Both the position numbers and the translations under genes were made by a program. Below, one piece after another: positions 8,143 through 17,307 of a stretch of DNA of 64,000 bases. Below the pieces are notes generated by a model that was not told the origin of the DNA, ran no database searches, and worked only from the letters and a program-made list of their open reading frames with translations. The DNA is from Streptomyces sp. NBC_01498. Lineage in GTDB: Bacteria; Actinomycetota; Actinomycetes; Streptomycetales; Streptomycetaceae. Every line of letters starts with the position of its first letter. Position 1 is the stretch's first letter. Location of the stretch: contig NZ_CP109598.1 of the NCBI RefSeq assembly GCF_036327775.1, positions 434,001 through 498,000 of the forward strand, read 5' to 3'.

Positions 8143-9604
8143 TCAGGAGCGCGGTCCTCTGTCACCCGCTCCGTCGATCTCCCCGTAACTCCCGGACCCG
8201 CTCACCTCGTTCGCCATCTCCTGAAGAAGCTTCCGCCACGGATTCGGGTCGAACGACGCCAGAACCTGTTCCTTGTCGCGCTTCAGCGCTTCCCGGACCG
8301 TCGGATCGCCGTGCCGGTTCTTCGCCATCAGTTCGAGGAGCCGCCCGGCCGCCGCCGGAATGTCGGCCGCGTCCGACACCCTGACGCAACTGCTCCGTGT
8401 CCCGTAGATGTCCTCGAAGCACGCGTATTCGGTGACGGCGCACGGCACTTCGGCGATGGCCGCCAACGCCGGTCCGAGCCCGACGCTCTCCACGTCCGAG
8501 GTGTTGGGGGTGAAAAGCACCGCGCCCCCACTGGCCCGGCAGAGTCGGAGCAGGTCGACCTCGTCGAGCCGCCGGCGGCCCCCGGCGTCCTGATGGCTCG
8601 ACAGCGGCACCCCGTCCAGAAAGATCACGTCGTCCTGGACGTTCAGCTCCTGGACGACGGAGAGCACTTTCCGGGCGTACGGCGGATCCTCGTCGAGACT
8701 GCCGAACACCAGCAGACTGGGCTCCGGCATTCCCCGCTCCTCACATGTCCGCTTCATCTCCGCGAACATCGAGACCGCTATCTCCACCCCCTTCACCTGG
8801 AACACCCGCACGGGCACCAGCAACAGCGGCCGGTCGGGGGCCAGTCCGTGCTGTGCCAGGAAGGACGCGTGCCGCTCCCCCGGCTCCGCCGGTTCCAGCG
8901 ACGGGAGCACGTTCGGCAGCGTCGTCGCTTCGAGCTCCGTGGGATATCCCTTCACCTCCTCCGCCAGCGCGGGAGAGATGACAGCCCAGCGGTGACACGG
9001 GTGTGTGCCGGGAACGGGCGTGAATTCGTTGGGCGACGGGGGGGTACAGCCGGGCGCCGTCCTCGAAGATCGCGCAGGTACCGAAGAGGTCGTGATCCCA
9101 GAACAGCACCCCGCCCGGCACTCCGGGGGGCCAGCGCCGGGCAGCCGCCCGGTGCAGACCGAGGGTCACCGGCACGGCGTCGGAGAGGGTCATGTTGACC
9201 GCGCAGACCCAGTCGACGTCGTGTTCCTCGAACCAGCGCGTGAAGTACTCCTCGTACGGCCCGGCGAGCGACTCCACGGCACTGCGCAGCTCCGCGCGCG
9301 CCTCGTCGTCCAGCGTGTCGGCACGTGCCACCGCGCCACGGATCTCGGTCAGTTCACGCATCAGCTCCGCACGGCCGGTACCGACCGGCACGGCGTCGCT
9401 CGTGGACATCCAGTCGGGATACACGCACTGCTCGGAGCCTCGCGGGAAGAAGTGCTGTTTGTCGGGGCGCCAGGAGAAACCGAGATCGGCCACCACCGGC
9501 AGCTCAAGACTTCCGTTCCCGAGTTCGGACTCGATCACATTTCGGAAGATGGTGAGCAGGCCGCTCACCGGCAGGCCATCTCCTGATATCAGCGCCAGTT
9601 TCAT
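8143..9604 (-). pseudogene. Glycosyltransferase (GT4-like), frameshifted in a G7 homopolymer
   Basis: The start ATG (9602-9604) has AAAGG upstream and opens MKLALISGDGLPVSGLLTIF. The frame runs to LYPP and is then lost; the adjacent frame continues at SPNEFTPVPGTHPCHRWAV and runs without a gap through VKGYPTELEA to the stop at 8143. Joining needs removal of one base in the run of seven G at 9038-9044. The C-terminal half has GT4 features (ESVGLGPALAAIAE resembling the E-x7-E donor-binding motif, and LVPVRVFQVKGVEIAV). About 486 residues if restored. Either a sequencing error, a real pseudogene or a slippery phase-variable tract. Acceptor and donor are unknown. Confidence 0.72.
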
Positions 9605-10244
9605 CGAAAACCTTTCTTCTGAGGGTGATGAACCGAATCTCAATACCGAGACGATTTATGCACGGACATGCGGATAAACAGACATGCGGGCACGCGGGAC
9701 GGGGGCGTGGGGACATGGGGGCATGCGAATGGGGCCGCAGGGCGGCGGATACAGGTGTCGATTTCGTGGTGCACCGGCTGACGGGGTGCGTCTTCCCGTT
9801 TATTCGGGTTCGACAACATGGCATGACCAAGTTCCCCCCGCACCGTCGCTCACTTCAAGCCAGTGGTGGCGACAAATAATCCGTCGGGAAACTCCACGGG
9901 CGCCCCATGCATCGATTTGTCCGGACGTTTTCCGAATGGACGACAAAGTCTGGGGACGGAGAATGGAACAGGTATCACGGCGCGGGCGGGGCGACCACCC
10001 ACCCGAGCGTGTCTCCCGCCCCCCGGGCGCTCCCCGAGGGCCGGCAGCCGGCCGGGCGTCCGAGGTCACGCTGCCAACTGCCTTGGCCCTCACCGACATT
10101 GACCGGAAACCGCCGCCGTACCCGGCACCGGGACTGCCGGTCGCGGCGCGTCCGTCCCCCTAGCGTCCCTTCGGGAGCGCAGTACCCGACGTACGCGCTG
10201 CGTCAGTCCGTCAGCCCCACAGTCCATCCGGAAGGGATCACTTC
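9605..10244. other. 640-base intergenic region, divergent promoters expected
   Basis: It separates the minus-strand glycosyltransferase from the plus-strand small-protein gene. It is less GC-rich than the flanks at 9640-9670 and 9790-9960, and contains imperfect acatgcg repeats around 9660-9730. Reading frames here lack ribosome binding sites and family features, so I call no gene. It probably holds promoters for both flanking genes; no consensus boxes stood out. Confidence 0.5.
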
Positions 10245-10490
10245 ATGTCTCCTCTGCCCCAGGCATCCCGCGTGGCCGCCGCGGCGGTTCTCGCCGCCGG
10301 TCTGCTGGCCGCCGGTACCGGCGGTGCGGTCGCCGCCGAGCGGATCACCGGCACCGCCCAGCTCCACGAGCACCTGGCCCAGGCCGTCGCCCTGGAGGCC
10401 GCTCAGGGTTCCGTCGCCCTCAACACCGACCCGGTGGGCCGCCCCGCCCTCCAGTCGAAGCCCGGCACGGCCGCGACCGCCGCCTGCTGA
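10245..10490 (+). CDS. Small exported protein of unknown function (81 aa)
   Basis: ATG 10245 has GAAGGGA about 8 nt upstream. A clear signal peptide (hydrophobic AAAAVLAAGLLAAG) ends near AVAA-ERI, leaving a mature protein of about 50 residues: an Ala/Glu-rich helix (LHEHLAQAVALEAAQGSVAL) and a flexible tail ending in a single Cys. No family is recognised. It sits 23 nt before the eight-cysteine protein gene and is probably in one operon with it, so the two may act together. A secreted peptide precursor is possible but nothing proves processing. Confidence 0.62.
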   Translation: MSPLPQASRVAAAAVLAAGLLAAGTGGAVAAERITGTAQLHEHLAQAVALEAAQGSVALNTDPVGRPALQSKPGTAATAAC

Positions 10491-10513
10491 CACCGTCGTC
10501 CCGAGGAGGAGTC

Positions 10514-11047
10514 ATGGACACCGAGAACGCGCCCGACGTCGCAACTGCTGCCGAACCCGCACCCACCACGTGGTGCCCCAGCGGACAGGCCCTCGCACCC
10601 GAGGCCGTGGTTCTCGGCGTCCGCTCCCGGTCGGACGGCACCCTGGCCTACCTCGCCACCCCGGCCCCGGCCCGGGAGCTGCTCCCGATGATCCCCGACG
10701 GCATCGAGCCGAGCCGGGTCCTGCGCTTCGCCTCGCACTGCGTCAGCGAGTGCGCCCACCGCCGGAACAACGACTGCACGCTCGTCGACAAGATCCGTAC
10801 GCTGCCCGCCGCCGACGAACAGCCGCTCCCCCGCTGCCACTTGCGGGCCCGCTGCCAGTGGTGGCAGCAGACCGGCCGGGCCGCCTGCGGGCGCTGCCCC
10901 GCCGTGAGCACGTCCGTCCACGCCTCGGACACGCTGAACGCCCTCATCGCCGACCCGGCCGTGACGCCGGACCAGCTCCAGGAGTGGATCGACGGCAGCC
11001 CCGAGGGGCCCGCGGCGGACGCCCGGGCCGCGCGGGCCGCCGGCTGA
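10514..11047 (+). CDS. Cysteine-rich protein of unknown function (CxxC near C-terminus)
   Basis: 177 residues; ATG 10514 has GAGGAGG 5-6 nt upstream. Eight cysteines, at about residues 21, 76, 80, 88, 108, 114, 125 and 128, occur in WCPSG, HCVSEC, NDC, RCHLRARCQWW and AACGRCP. The spacing suggests binding of zinc or an Fe-S cluster. The RCxWWxQxGxAACxRCP signature resembles proteins labelled 'nitrogen fixation protein' in some actinobacteria and cyanobacteria, but I recall this only loosely and there is no nif context here. No signal peptide, so probably cytoplasmic, in contrast to its small upstream partner. Confidence 0.6.
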   Translation: MDTENAPDVATAAEPAPTTWCPSGQALAPEAVVLGVRSRSDGTLAYLATPAPARELLPMIPDGIEPSRVLRFASHCVSECAHRRNNDCTLVDKIRTLPAADEQPLPRCHLRARCQWWQQTGRAACGRCPAVSTSVHASDTLNALIADPAVTPDQLQEWIDGSPEGPAADARAARAAG

Positions 11048-11071
11048 GGCGCGTGCGGGCGGCGGAGCCCC

Positions 11072-11497
11072 TCAGTTCGGCGCGACGAAGTAGAACCGCC
11101 GGTAGCCGAGGAGCATGCCGTCGTCGGTGAGCGTGAACACGTCGGCGAACTCCAGCGGACCGGCGGGCCCCCCGTCCGGTCCGCCGTCGCCGCCCGCCCC
11201 CGCGCAGGCCCCCGTGTAGCTGCCCGTCACCACGACACAGTCACCGTCGGCCACGATCTTGTAGATGTGATGGTGCTCCCGGGCGCCGGCCATCCGCGTG
11301 TGCAGCCGGATGACCTCGTCGCGGCCGTGCCCGAAGGGCGCGTCCGGCCGCTTGACCTGCACGTCCTCGTGCAGCAGCGAGCCGAACGCGTCGATGTCCC
11401 CGGTGTCGCGGTAGTGGTAGGACAGCCGCACATGATCGATGCCGGCCGCCGTGGCGGCGGTACTTCGCGGCGACCGTCTCGGAAACAGGCCGCTCAT
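11072..11497 (-). CDS. SnoaL-like / NTF2-fold nuclear transport factor 2 family protein
   Basis: 141 residues from ATG 11495-11497, which has GAGGAG upstream on the minus strand; the longer frame upstream is not supported. The core follows the NTF2-like pattern: a helical start (HVRLSYHYRDTGDIDAFGSLLHEDVQVKRP), HGRDEVIRLHTRMA, then beta strands ending with FTLTDDGMLLGYRRFYF. A Gly/Ala-rich insertion (about residues 105-120) is unusual for the family. Such proteins are often cyclases, isomerases or ligand-binding proteins in secondary metabolism. CTATC direct repeats lie about 90-110 nt upstream of its start. Confidence 0.7.
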   Translation of the reverse strand: MSGLFPRRSPRSTAATAAGIDHVRLSYHYRDTGDIDAFGSLLHEDVQVKRPDAPFGHGRDEVIRLHTRMAGAREHHHIYKIVADGDCVVVTGSYTGACAGAGGDGGPDGGPAGPLEFADVFTLTDDGMLLGYRRFYFVAPN

Positions 11498-11968
11498 ACG
11501 GCTACTCCTCTCAACTCGCACCGGGGCGTCCGTGCCACGATGCGTGGTTCGCTCGGACACCTTCTTCGAGTGTCACAACTGGGGGCTATCACCGCGCTAT
11601 TACGGTGAACGGAACGGGCCGCCGCGGGATTCGGACCCCCTCCGGCGGGCGTTGCACATCGGCCACTCGCAGGATCGGTCAAACAGTCTCAGACACCACC
11701 GGCCCCAGGGGCCTCAGCGGGCGGTAGCATCCCTCGTCTGACCGGAAGTCAGCGGTTCACACTCCGTCAACACACGACGCCGCGTGGGCAGTTGACGAAG
11801 TCACAGCTCAGCGCCGGGGGCCGGACGACGGTGCGTGCCCGAAGACCCGTGGAATTTATGTTCCAGACACACCGATCCCCAAGATAGCCATCAACACCCC
11901 ATGGACAACCGGATTTACGGTCGATGACACTGTGCCCAAACGTCACAGATGTGTCAGCTTGGAGACGC
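11498..11968. other. 471-base divergent regulatory region
   Basis: No gene is seen between the SnoaL-like gene (-) and the SARP regulator (+). Besides the CTATC repeats at 11585-11607, the stretch before the SARP start (11870-11960) is comparatively A/T-rich and likely holds its promoter. Confidence 0.5.
11585..11607. promoter_or_regulatory. Putative SARP-type operator: CTATC direct repeats 11 bp apart
   Basis: CTATC at 11586 and CTATT at 11597 begin exactly 11 bp apart, the spacing typical of heptamer repeats bound by SARP regulators. The 10-mer gctatcaccg at 11585 recurs exactly at 15465, upstream of the NDPWD-repeat gene. Both sites lie about 70-110 nt upstream of minus-strand starts and between or beside the two regulator genes. 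Binding by the SARP is inference. Confidence 0.45.
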
Positions 11969-14899
11969 ATGATCGAGTCGTCGGCAGTGGAACGGACCAG
12001 CTCGGCACAGCTTGCCTTCCTGATCCTCGGGCCGCTGGAGGTACGGGGCCCCGCCGGGCACGTACGGATACCTCCCGGCCGCCAGGAGGCGATTCTGGCC
12101 GCCCTGCTGCTGGACGCCAACCGGGTGGTGAGCACCGACTACCTCGTCGACCTGATCTGGGACGAGGAGCCGCCCGGCACCGCGCGGACACAGGTCCAGA
12201 TCTGCGTGTCACGACTGCGCAAGGGGCTCACGGAAGCGGGCATCGACGCCCCGATCACCACCCGCCCGCCGGGCTATCTGCTGCGCGCCGCCGACGAGAT
12301 GCTCGATCTGCGGCTGTTCAACCGACGTACCGCCGAGGCCCGGGTGCTGGTCAAGGAAGGGCGCGGCGCGGAGGCCGCCGAGCTGCTGCGCGCGGCGGCG
12401 GCCCTCTGGCGCGGCCAGTGTCTGGGCGGTGTGACCAGTGACGCGCTGCGGGCCAAGGCGCTCCAGCTCGACGAGGACCGGCTGAACGCCGTGGAGACCT
12501 ATATCCAGTTGGAGCTCGACCTCGGCCGCCATCACCAACTGGTGGGCGAGATCGGCAGGTTGCTGCACGAAAACCCGTTGCGGGAACGGCTGCGCGGCCA
12601 GCTGATGCTGGCTCTGCACCGCTCCGGCCGGCAGTCCGAGGCGCTGGACATCTACCGGGCGGGCCGTGATCTGCTGATCGAGGAGCTGGGGCTGCTCCCC
12701 GGCGAGGAACTGCGGCTGCTGGAGACCGCCATCCTGGCGGGCGACAGCGCCCTGCACGCCGGGCCGCTCGCCCCGGTCGCGGGCACGGCTCTCGCCCCGG
12801 CTCCGGCTCCCGCTCCGGTACGGACCTCCGTCGAGCCGCCCGCACTCCTTCCGGCGGACCCCGCCGACGTCGGCCACCGTGACGAGCTGCCCCATCAACT
12901 CCCAACCGACACGGCGGACTTCGTCGGTGACGAGGTGCTGATCGGGACGGTCGAGGCGGTGCTGACCGGGGGCGCCGGCCAGGGCGCGGTCGGGGTGGCC
13001 GTCATGGTCGGCAAGCCCGGCATCGGCAAGAGCACCACCGCCACCCACATCGCGCACCGGCTGAGCGGAAAGGTGTTCCCCGACGGCCAGTTGTACTGCG
13101 ACCTGCGCGGCGCGGGCGCCGACCCGGTCGCCCCCGCCGACGCGCTCGGCCGTTTCCTGCGGGCGCTGGGCATTCCCGGCCCGGTCATCCCCGCCTCCCT
13201 CGACGAACGCGCCGAGATGTACCGGACGCTGATGGCGACCCGCCGGGTCCTGGTCGTCCTGGACGACGCGTACAACGAGAGCCAGGTCCGCCCGCTGCTG
13301 CCCGGCAGTGACTGCTGCGCGGTCCTGGTGACGAGCCGGTCCCGGATGACGGCCCTGCCGGGCGCGCGCCGGATCGAGCTGACGATCCTGGACGAGACGC
13401 GGGCCCTGGAGCTGATGAGCCTGATCCTCGGCCCCGAGCGGGTGTCCGACGAGCGGGAGGCGGCGAAGGCGCTGATCCGTACGGTCGGCGGGCTGCCCCT
13501 GGCGCTGCGGATCGTCGCCGCCCGGCTGGCCGCCCGTCCGCACTGGTCGCTCGCCTCGATGGTCAACCGGCTGGCGAACGAACGTCATCGGCTGGACGAA
13601 CTGGCCTACGGCGAGATGACCATCCGTACCAGCCTGTCGCTCACGTTCGACGGCCTCGACGCCACCGACCGGCATCTGCTGCGCAGGCTCAGTCTGGCGG
13701 AGGGGCCCACACTGCCGGGCTGGCTCGCGGGCGCCCTGCTGGACGACCAGCGCCCGCAGCCGTCGGACCTGATGGAGTCGCTGGTCGACGTACAGATGCT
13801 CGATGTCGTCTCGGTGGAGAACACCGGCGAGTTCCGTTACCGGTTCCACGAAATCATCAAGGTCTACGCGCGTGAGCAGCTGTCCGTCACCGACAGCAGG
13901 TCCGTTCGGCAGAGCGCGACCGAGCGGATGCTGGGCGGCTGGCTCGCGCTGGCGGAGCGCGCCCACCGCAAGATCTACGGCGGCGACTACACGGTGCTGC
14001 ACGGCTCGGCCCCCCGGTGGGTGCCGCCCGCCGACTATGTCGAGGAGTTGCTCGCCGACCCGCTCGACTGGCTGGACAGGGAGCAGGAGAATCTCCGTCA
14101 CGCGGTGGAACAGGCGGCGAAGGAAGGGCTGGACGAACTGTGCTGGGATCTCGCGACCACCTTGGTGACGCTCTTCGAGGCCCGTGGCTATCTGGACCAC
14201 TGGGAGACGACGCATCAGGTGGCGCTCGCGGCGGTTCGAAGATCCGGCAACAGACGTGGCACCGCCGCACTGCTCAGCTCGCTGGGCACGCTGTATCTCA
14301 GCAGGGGACGGCCCGAGGAGTCCAGGACGTCGCTGGACCAGGCACTCACTCTCTTCGACGAACTCGGTGACCGGGGCGGACTGGCCCTCTGCCGAAGGGA
14401 CCTGGCACTTCTGGAACGACAGGCGGGCGACGACGAACGGGCGTTGGCGCTGTACGACCGGTCGATCCGTGATTTCGGACTGGTCGGCGACATCGTCGGC
14501 CGGGCGACGGTACTGACACAGAGCGCGCACATCTGGATGAGACGTGGTCATACGGCAGCCGCGCACGCCCAGTTGGAGGAGGCGCTGGGCATCTACCGGT
14601 CGGTGGGGTTCACCGGCGGTGAGGCGCGTGCGCTGCGGCGGGTGGGTCAGGTGCTGTTCCAGCGCGGTGAACATGCCGAGGCCGAACGGACGTTGACCGA
14701 TGTGCTGGCGATGGTACGGGCCAGTGGTGACCTGATCGGCGAGGGGCATCTGCTGCGCAACCTCGGCGAGGTGAAGGCCGGCCGGGGGTGTTACGACGAG
14801 GCCCGGAGCTTCTTCGTCCGCGCGCTGGCGGTACGGGAGCAGATCATGGACCACGGTGGGGCGGACGTCGTACGGCGCGACATCGAGAACCTGCCGTAG
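11969..14899 (+). CDS. AfsR/SARP family regulator (OmpR-type HTH, BTAD, NB-ARC, TPR)
   Basis: 976 residues from ATG 11969 (GGAG 4 nt upstream); an in-frame ATG at 11924 is possible. Order: winged-helix DNA-binding domain (LAFLILGPLEVRGP, about 15-95), bacterial transcriptional activation domain (about 100-250, ending EELGLLPGEELRLLE), a Pro/Ala linker, an NB-ARC ATPase with Walker A (GKPGIGKSTT, about 347) and Walker B (VLVVLDDAY), then TPR repeats (about 760-970). This is the AfsR layout. It probably activates the neighbouring biosynthetic genes, with ATP hydrolysis and TPRs modulating activity. Its position just left of the NRPS genes supports a pathway-specific role. Confidence 0.85.
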   Translation: MIESSAVERTSSAQLAFLILGPLEVRGPAGHVRIPPGRQEAILAALLLDANRVVSTDYLVDLIWDEEPPGTARTQVQICVSRLRKGLTEAGIDAPITTRPPGYLLRAADEMLDLRLFNRRTAEARVLVKEGRGAEAAELLRAAAALWRGQCLGGVTSDALRAKALQLDEDRLNAVETYIQLELDLGRHHQLVGEIGRLLHENPLRERLRGQLMLALHRSGRQSEALDIYRAGRDLLIEELGLLPGEELRLLETAILAGDSALHAGPLAPVAGTALAPAPAPAPVRTSVEPPALLPADPADVGHRDELPHQLPTDTADFVGDEVLIGTVEAVLTGGAGQGAVGVAVMVGKPGIGKSTTATHIAHRLSGKVFPDGQLYCDLRGAGADPVAPADALGRFLRALGIPGPVIPASLDERAEMYRTLMATRRVLVVLDDAYNESQVRPLLPGSDCCAVLVTSRSRMTALPGARRIELTILDETRALELMSLILGPERVSDEREAAKALIRTVGGLPLALRIVAARLAARPHWSLASMVNRLANERHRLDELAYGEMTIRTSLSLTFDGLDATDRHLLRRLSLAEGPTLPGWLAGALLDDQRPQPSDLMESLVDVQMLDVVSVENTGEFRYRFHEIIKVYAREQLSVTDSRSVRQSATERMLGGWLALAERAHRKIYGGDYTVLHGSAPRWVPPADYVEELLADPLDWLDREQENLRHAVEQAAKEGLDELCWDLATTLVTLFEARGYLDHWETTHQVALAAVRRSGNRRGTAALLSSLGTLYLSRGRPEESRTSLDQALTLFDELGDRGGLALCRRDLALLERQAGDDERALALYDRSIRDFGLVGDIVGRATVLTQSAHIWMRRGHTAAAHAQLEEALGIYRSVGFTGGEARALRRVGQVLFQRGEHAEAERTLTDVLAMVRASGDLIGEGHLLRNLGEVKAGRGCYDEARSFFVRALAVREQIMDHGGADVVRRDIENLP

Positions 14900-15089
14900 C
14901 GGGGGTCGTGTCGGGCCTCTCCGGGGGGGTCGGGCCCGGGGGCGTTCGAGGGGGGGCCGGTTTCTGTCACCGGTCCCGGAGTTCGTATCGGGGGGCCGGT
15001 CCTGCGGGCGGTTCCCGAGGCCGGTCCCGGATGTCGTTCGGGAGGTCGGCTCCCGCACCCGGTCGAGGCGGTCGAGCCGCTTCCCGGTG

Positions 15090-15374
15090 TCAGTCCCAGG
15101 GGTCGTTGCCGTGCGGGGAGCTGTCCCAGGGGTCGTTGCCCTTCGGCTCGCCGTCCCACGGGTCGTTCTTCGGCGGCGGGACGTCCCAGGGGTCGTTCCC
15201 CTGCTGTCCGTCGTCGGACGTGGTGGCCGGCGCCGACAGCGCGGCGGTCGTGCGGGGGGTCGGGTCGCCCTCGGCGGCGTGGGCGGCGGTGCCGCCGATC
15301 AGGATGGTTCCGCCGATGACGGCGGTGACGGCGAGGCTCTTGAGGACTCTGTCGAGGACTCTGGTGACGCTCAT
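15090..15374 (-). CDS. Small exported protein with four NDPWD repeats
   Basis: 94 residues. ATG 15372-15374 has GGAAGGAAA upstream on the minus strand. A signal peptide (LAVTAVIGGTILIGGTAAHA-AEG) is followed by a Thr/Ala-rich spacer and then four NDPWD units (KNDPWD once, GNDPWD three times) ending the protein exactly at the last unit. Each repeat is separated by a short Pro/Gly/Lys-containing linker. No family is recognised. It stands between two regulator genes and has the CTATC operator-like repeats about 70-100 nt upstream, so it is probably a target of the SARP. A surface or signalling role, or a peptide precursor, are open alternatives. Confidence 0.7.
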   Translation of the reverse strand: MSVTRVLDRVLKSLAVTAVIGGTILIGGTAAHAAEGDPTPRTTAALSAPATTSDDGQQGNDPWDVPPPKNDPWDGEPKGNDPWDSSPHGNDPWD

Positions 15375-15442
15375 CTCGGGGTTTCCTTCCCTCGGTTCCG
15401 CTCTTCGATGACACGAACTTAGGGAGAGCTGGAAACTCGGGA

Positions 15443-15474
15443 CTATCGCGGGCTTTATCCCGCCGCTATCACCG
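15443..15474. promoter_or_regulatory. Putative operator: three (C/T)TATC repeats at 11-12 bp spacing
   Basis: CTATC at 15443, TTATC at 15555-100 (that is 15455) and CTATC at 15466 lie on one face of the helix, 12 and 11 bp apart. The 10-mer gctatcaccg at 15465 is identical to the one at 11585. It lies upstream of the NDPWD gene (-), in the 290-base divergent region before the HTH/ATPase gene (+). A single inverted copy (gatagc) occurs at 15561. Confidence 0.45.
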
Positions 15475-15664
15475 ATGACGGGATCCTTTCACCACCGGTC
15501 GCCGCCTTCCTCCGGCGCCGGCTCGGCCCCCGTACGCCGTTGTTCCGGCGATGCCGCGCCGATAGCCGGATTCGGACGATGGGTGCGTAGTTCCAGTCCG
15601 GGGGCGGACCGACGCGGGCTCAGCCTTCTCCCGGACCCAGGTCCCGACGCGAGGAGTGTTGAAG

Positions 15665-17143
15665 GTGACGACGAGCACCAAGGCGGAGAGAACCGGGGAA
15701 ACAGCCGAGGACATCGGTCTGTTCGGCAGGCTGGTACGCGGGCACCGCGACCGGGTCGGCCTGACCCAGCGGGAGCTGGCGGACCTCTCGACCATCAGTG
15801 TGCGGGCCATCCGCGATCTGGAGCAGGGCCGGGCCACCCGGCCCCGGCACGCCACCGTGCGGCTGATCGCCGACGGCCTGCGGCTGGGCCCGCGGGCCCG
15901 CGCCGATCTGGAGGCCGCCGCCCGGCAGGGGCAGAACGGGTGGGCGCTGAAACTGGGGTACGACGCCGGCCCCGTGGCCCCGCCCGCCGCGCTGGACACG
16001 CTGACGGGCCGGGAGTCCGAGGCGGCGGCCCTCACCGCCGAACTCGCCTCCGGGACCGAGCGGCTGGTCAATGTGATGGGTCTGAGCGGGGTGGGCAAGA
16101 CCCGGCTCGCCCTGGAGGTGGCGGCCCGGCTGCACGGTGGCAGCGGATTTCCCGTGCTGTGGGCGGCCTTCGGGGGCCCGACCGTCGCGTACCGGCCGCC
16201 GAGCGGTCCGGACGGTCTGACCACGCTGGTCGCGGGGTGCGCGGACGCGCTGTTCGGGCCGTCCGCGACCGGTCGGCCGTCGTCCGGCCCCTCGGCGGAG
16301 CCCCCCGCCGAAGCAGGCGCCCGGCACGCGGATGTCACGGCGCTCGCGGAACTCGTCGCCGACCGGCCCGCGCTCCTGGTGGTCGACGGCGCGCTCACCG
16401 ACCGCCCGGACACCGCCGGGATCGACCGGCTGCTGCGCGACTGCCCGGAGCTGCGGATCCTGGTGACGTCGGAGGGCCCGTACGGCATCGCGGGTGAACG
16501 CGCCTTCCTGCTGGGCCCGTTGGAGGCGCCGGTGGGCACCGTGGAGTACACCCCCGACGCGCTGGGGCGGATCCCGGCCGTACGGCTCTTCCTGGACCAG
16601 CTGCGGCGGACCAGACCGGAGTACGTACTGACGGCCGACGACGTGCCGATGGTCGCGGACGTGTGCCGCAGGCTGGACGGTCTGCCCTCCGCGCTGCGGG
16701 CGGCGGCCTCCTGGCTGGTCGTGTACGACCTGGCGACACTGCGCCAGTGCCTGGAGGACGACCTGGCGAGTCTGCTGGTCCATCTGGCGGGGGACGACGA
16801 AGGGGCCAGGTTCCTGGAGGCGTTGCGGCGCCGGGTCGCCCGGTTGCCCGAGGACGGCCGGGCACTGCTGGCCCGGCTCTGCGAGCGGGAACCGGGCGAG
16901 GGGAACGGCGGTGCGGGGGACGCCGACGGGGCGGGCCGGGACGGCGGCTTCGCGCTCGCCGACGTCGCCGCGCTGACCGGGCGGAGCCTGCCGGACTGCG
17001 GCCGTATGGTGCGCGATCTGCTGCTGAGCGGCACCGCCCGCCCGAGCTACGAGCTGGGCCGCTCCCGCTTCCAGGTCTTCCACCTGGTACGGGCCTTCCA
17101 GCCGGCCGCGGCCCGGGTCACGACCGCCGCGGGCCACCGGTGA
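15665..17143 (+). CDS. XRE-type HTH regulator with P-loop ATPase domain
   Basis: 492 residues from GTG 15665, which has GAGGAG 8 nt upstream; GTG 15656 is in-frame but overlaps that site. Residues about 18-75 form a helix-turn-helix (LTQRELADLSTISVRAIRDLE), followed by a P-loop ATPase with Walker A (MGLSGVGKTRLALEVA, about 138-153) and a Walker B-like LLVVDGAL. The pattern matches actinomycete HTH/NB-ARC-like regulators that resemble AfsR without the BTAD and TPR parts. It precedes the FabH gene by 164 nt on the same strand and is probably a second pathway regulator of the cluster. Confidence 0.78.
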   Translation: MTTSTKAERTGETAEDIGLFGRLVRGHRDRVGLTQRELADLSTISVRAIRDLEQGRATRPRHATVRLIADGLRLGPRARADLEAAARQGQNGWALKLGYDAGPVAPPAALDTLTGRESEAAALTAELASGTERLVNVMGLSGVGKTRLALEVAARLHGGSGFPVLWAAFGGPTVAYRPPSGPDGLTTLVAGCADALFGPSATGRPSSGPSAEPPAEAGARHADVTALAELVADRPALLVVDGALTDRPDTAGIDRLLRDCPELRILVTSEGPYGIAGERAFLLGPLEAPVGTVEYTPDALGRIPAVRLFLDQLRRTRPEYVLTADDVPMVADVCRRLDGLPSALRAAASWLVVYDLATLRQCLEDDLASLLVHLAGDDEGARFLEALRRRVARLPEDGRALLARLCEREPGEGNGGAGDADGAGRDGGFALADVAALTGRSLPDCGRMVRDLLLSGTARPSYELGRSRFQVFHLVRAFQPAAARVTTAAGHR

Positions 17144-17307
17144 ACGGCGCCCCGGGGCCCGGTGCCGTACCGGGTCCTTCTGCTCCGCGAATGCCGGAAC
17201 AACTGCCGCAGGCCGTTTCGTACCAGGTGTTCGATGAGGTCAGCAACGGGCCTCGGAGAGCGACGGAATCCCGCCGGGCCGACCACACGCGCACTGGAGG
17301 AGGACCC

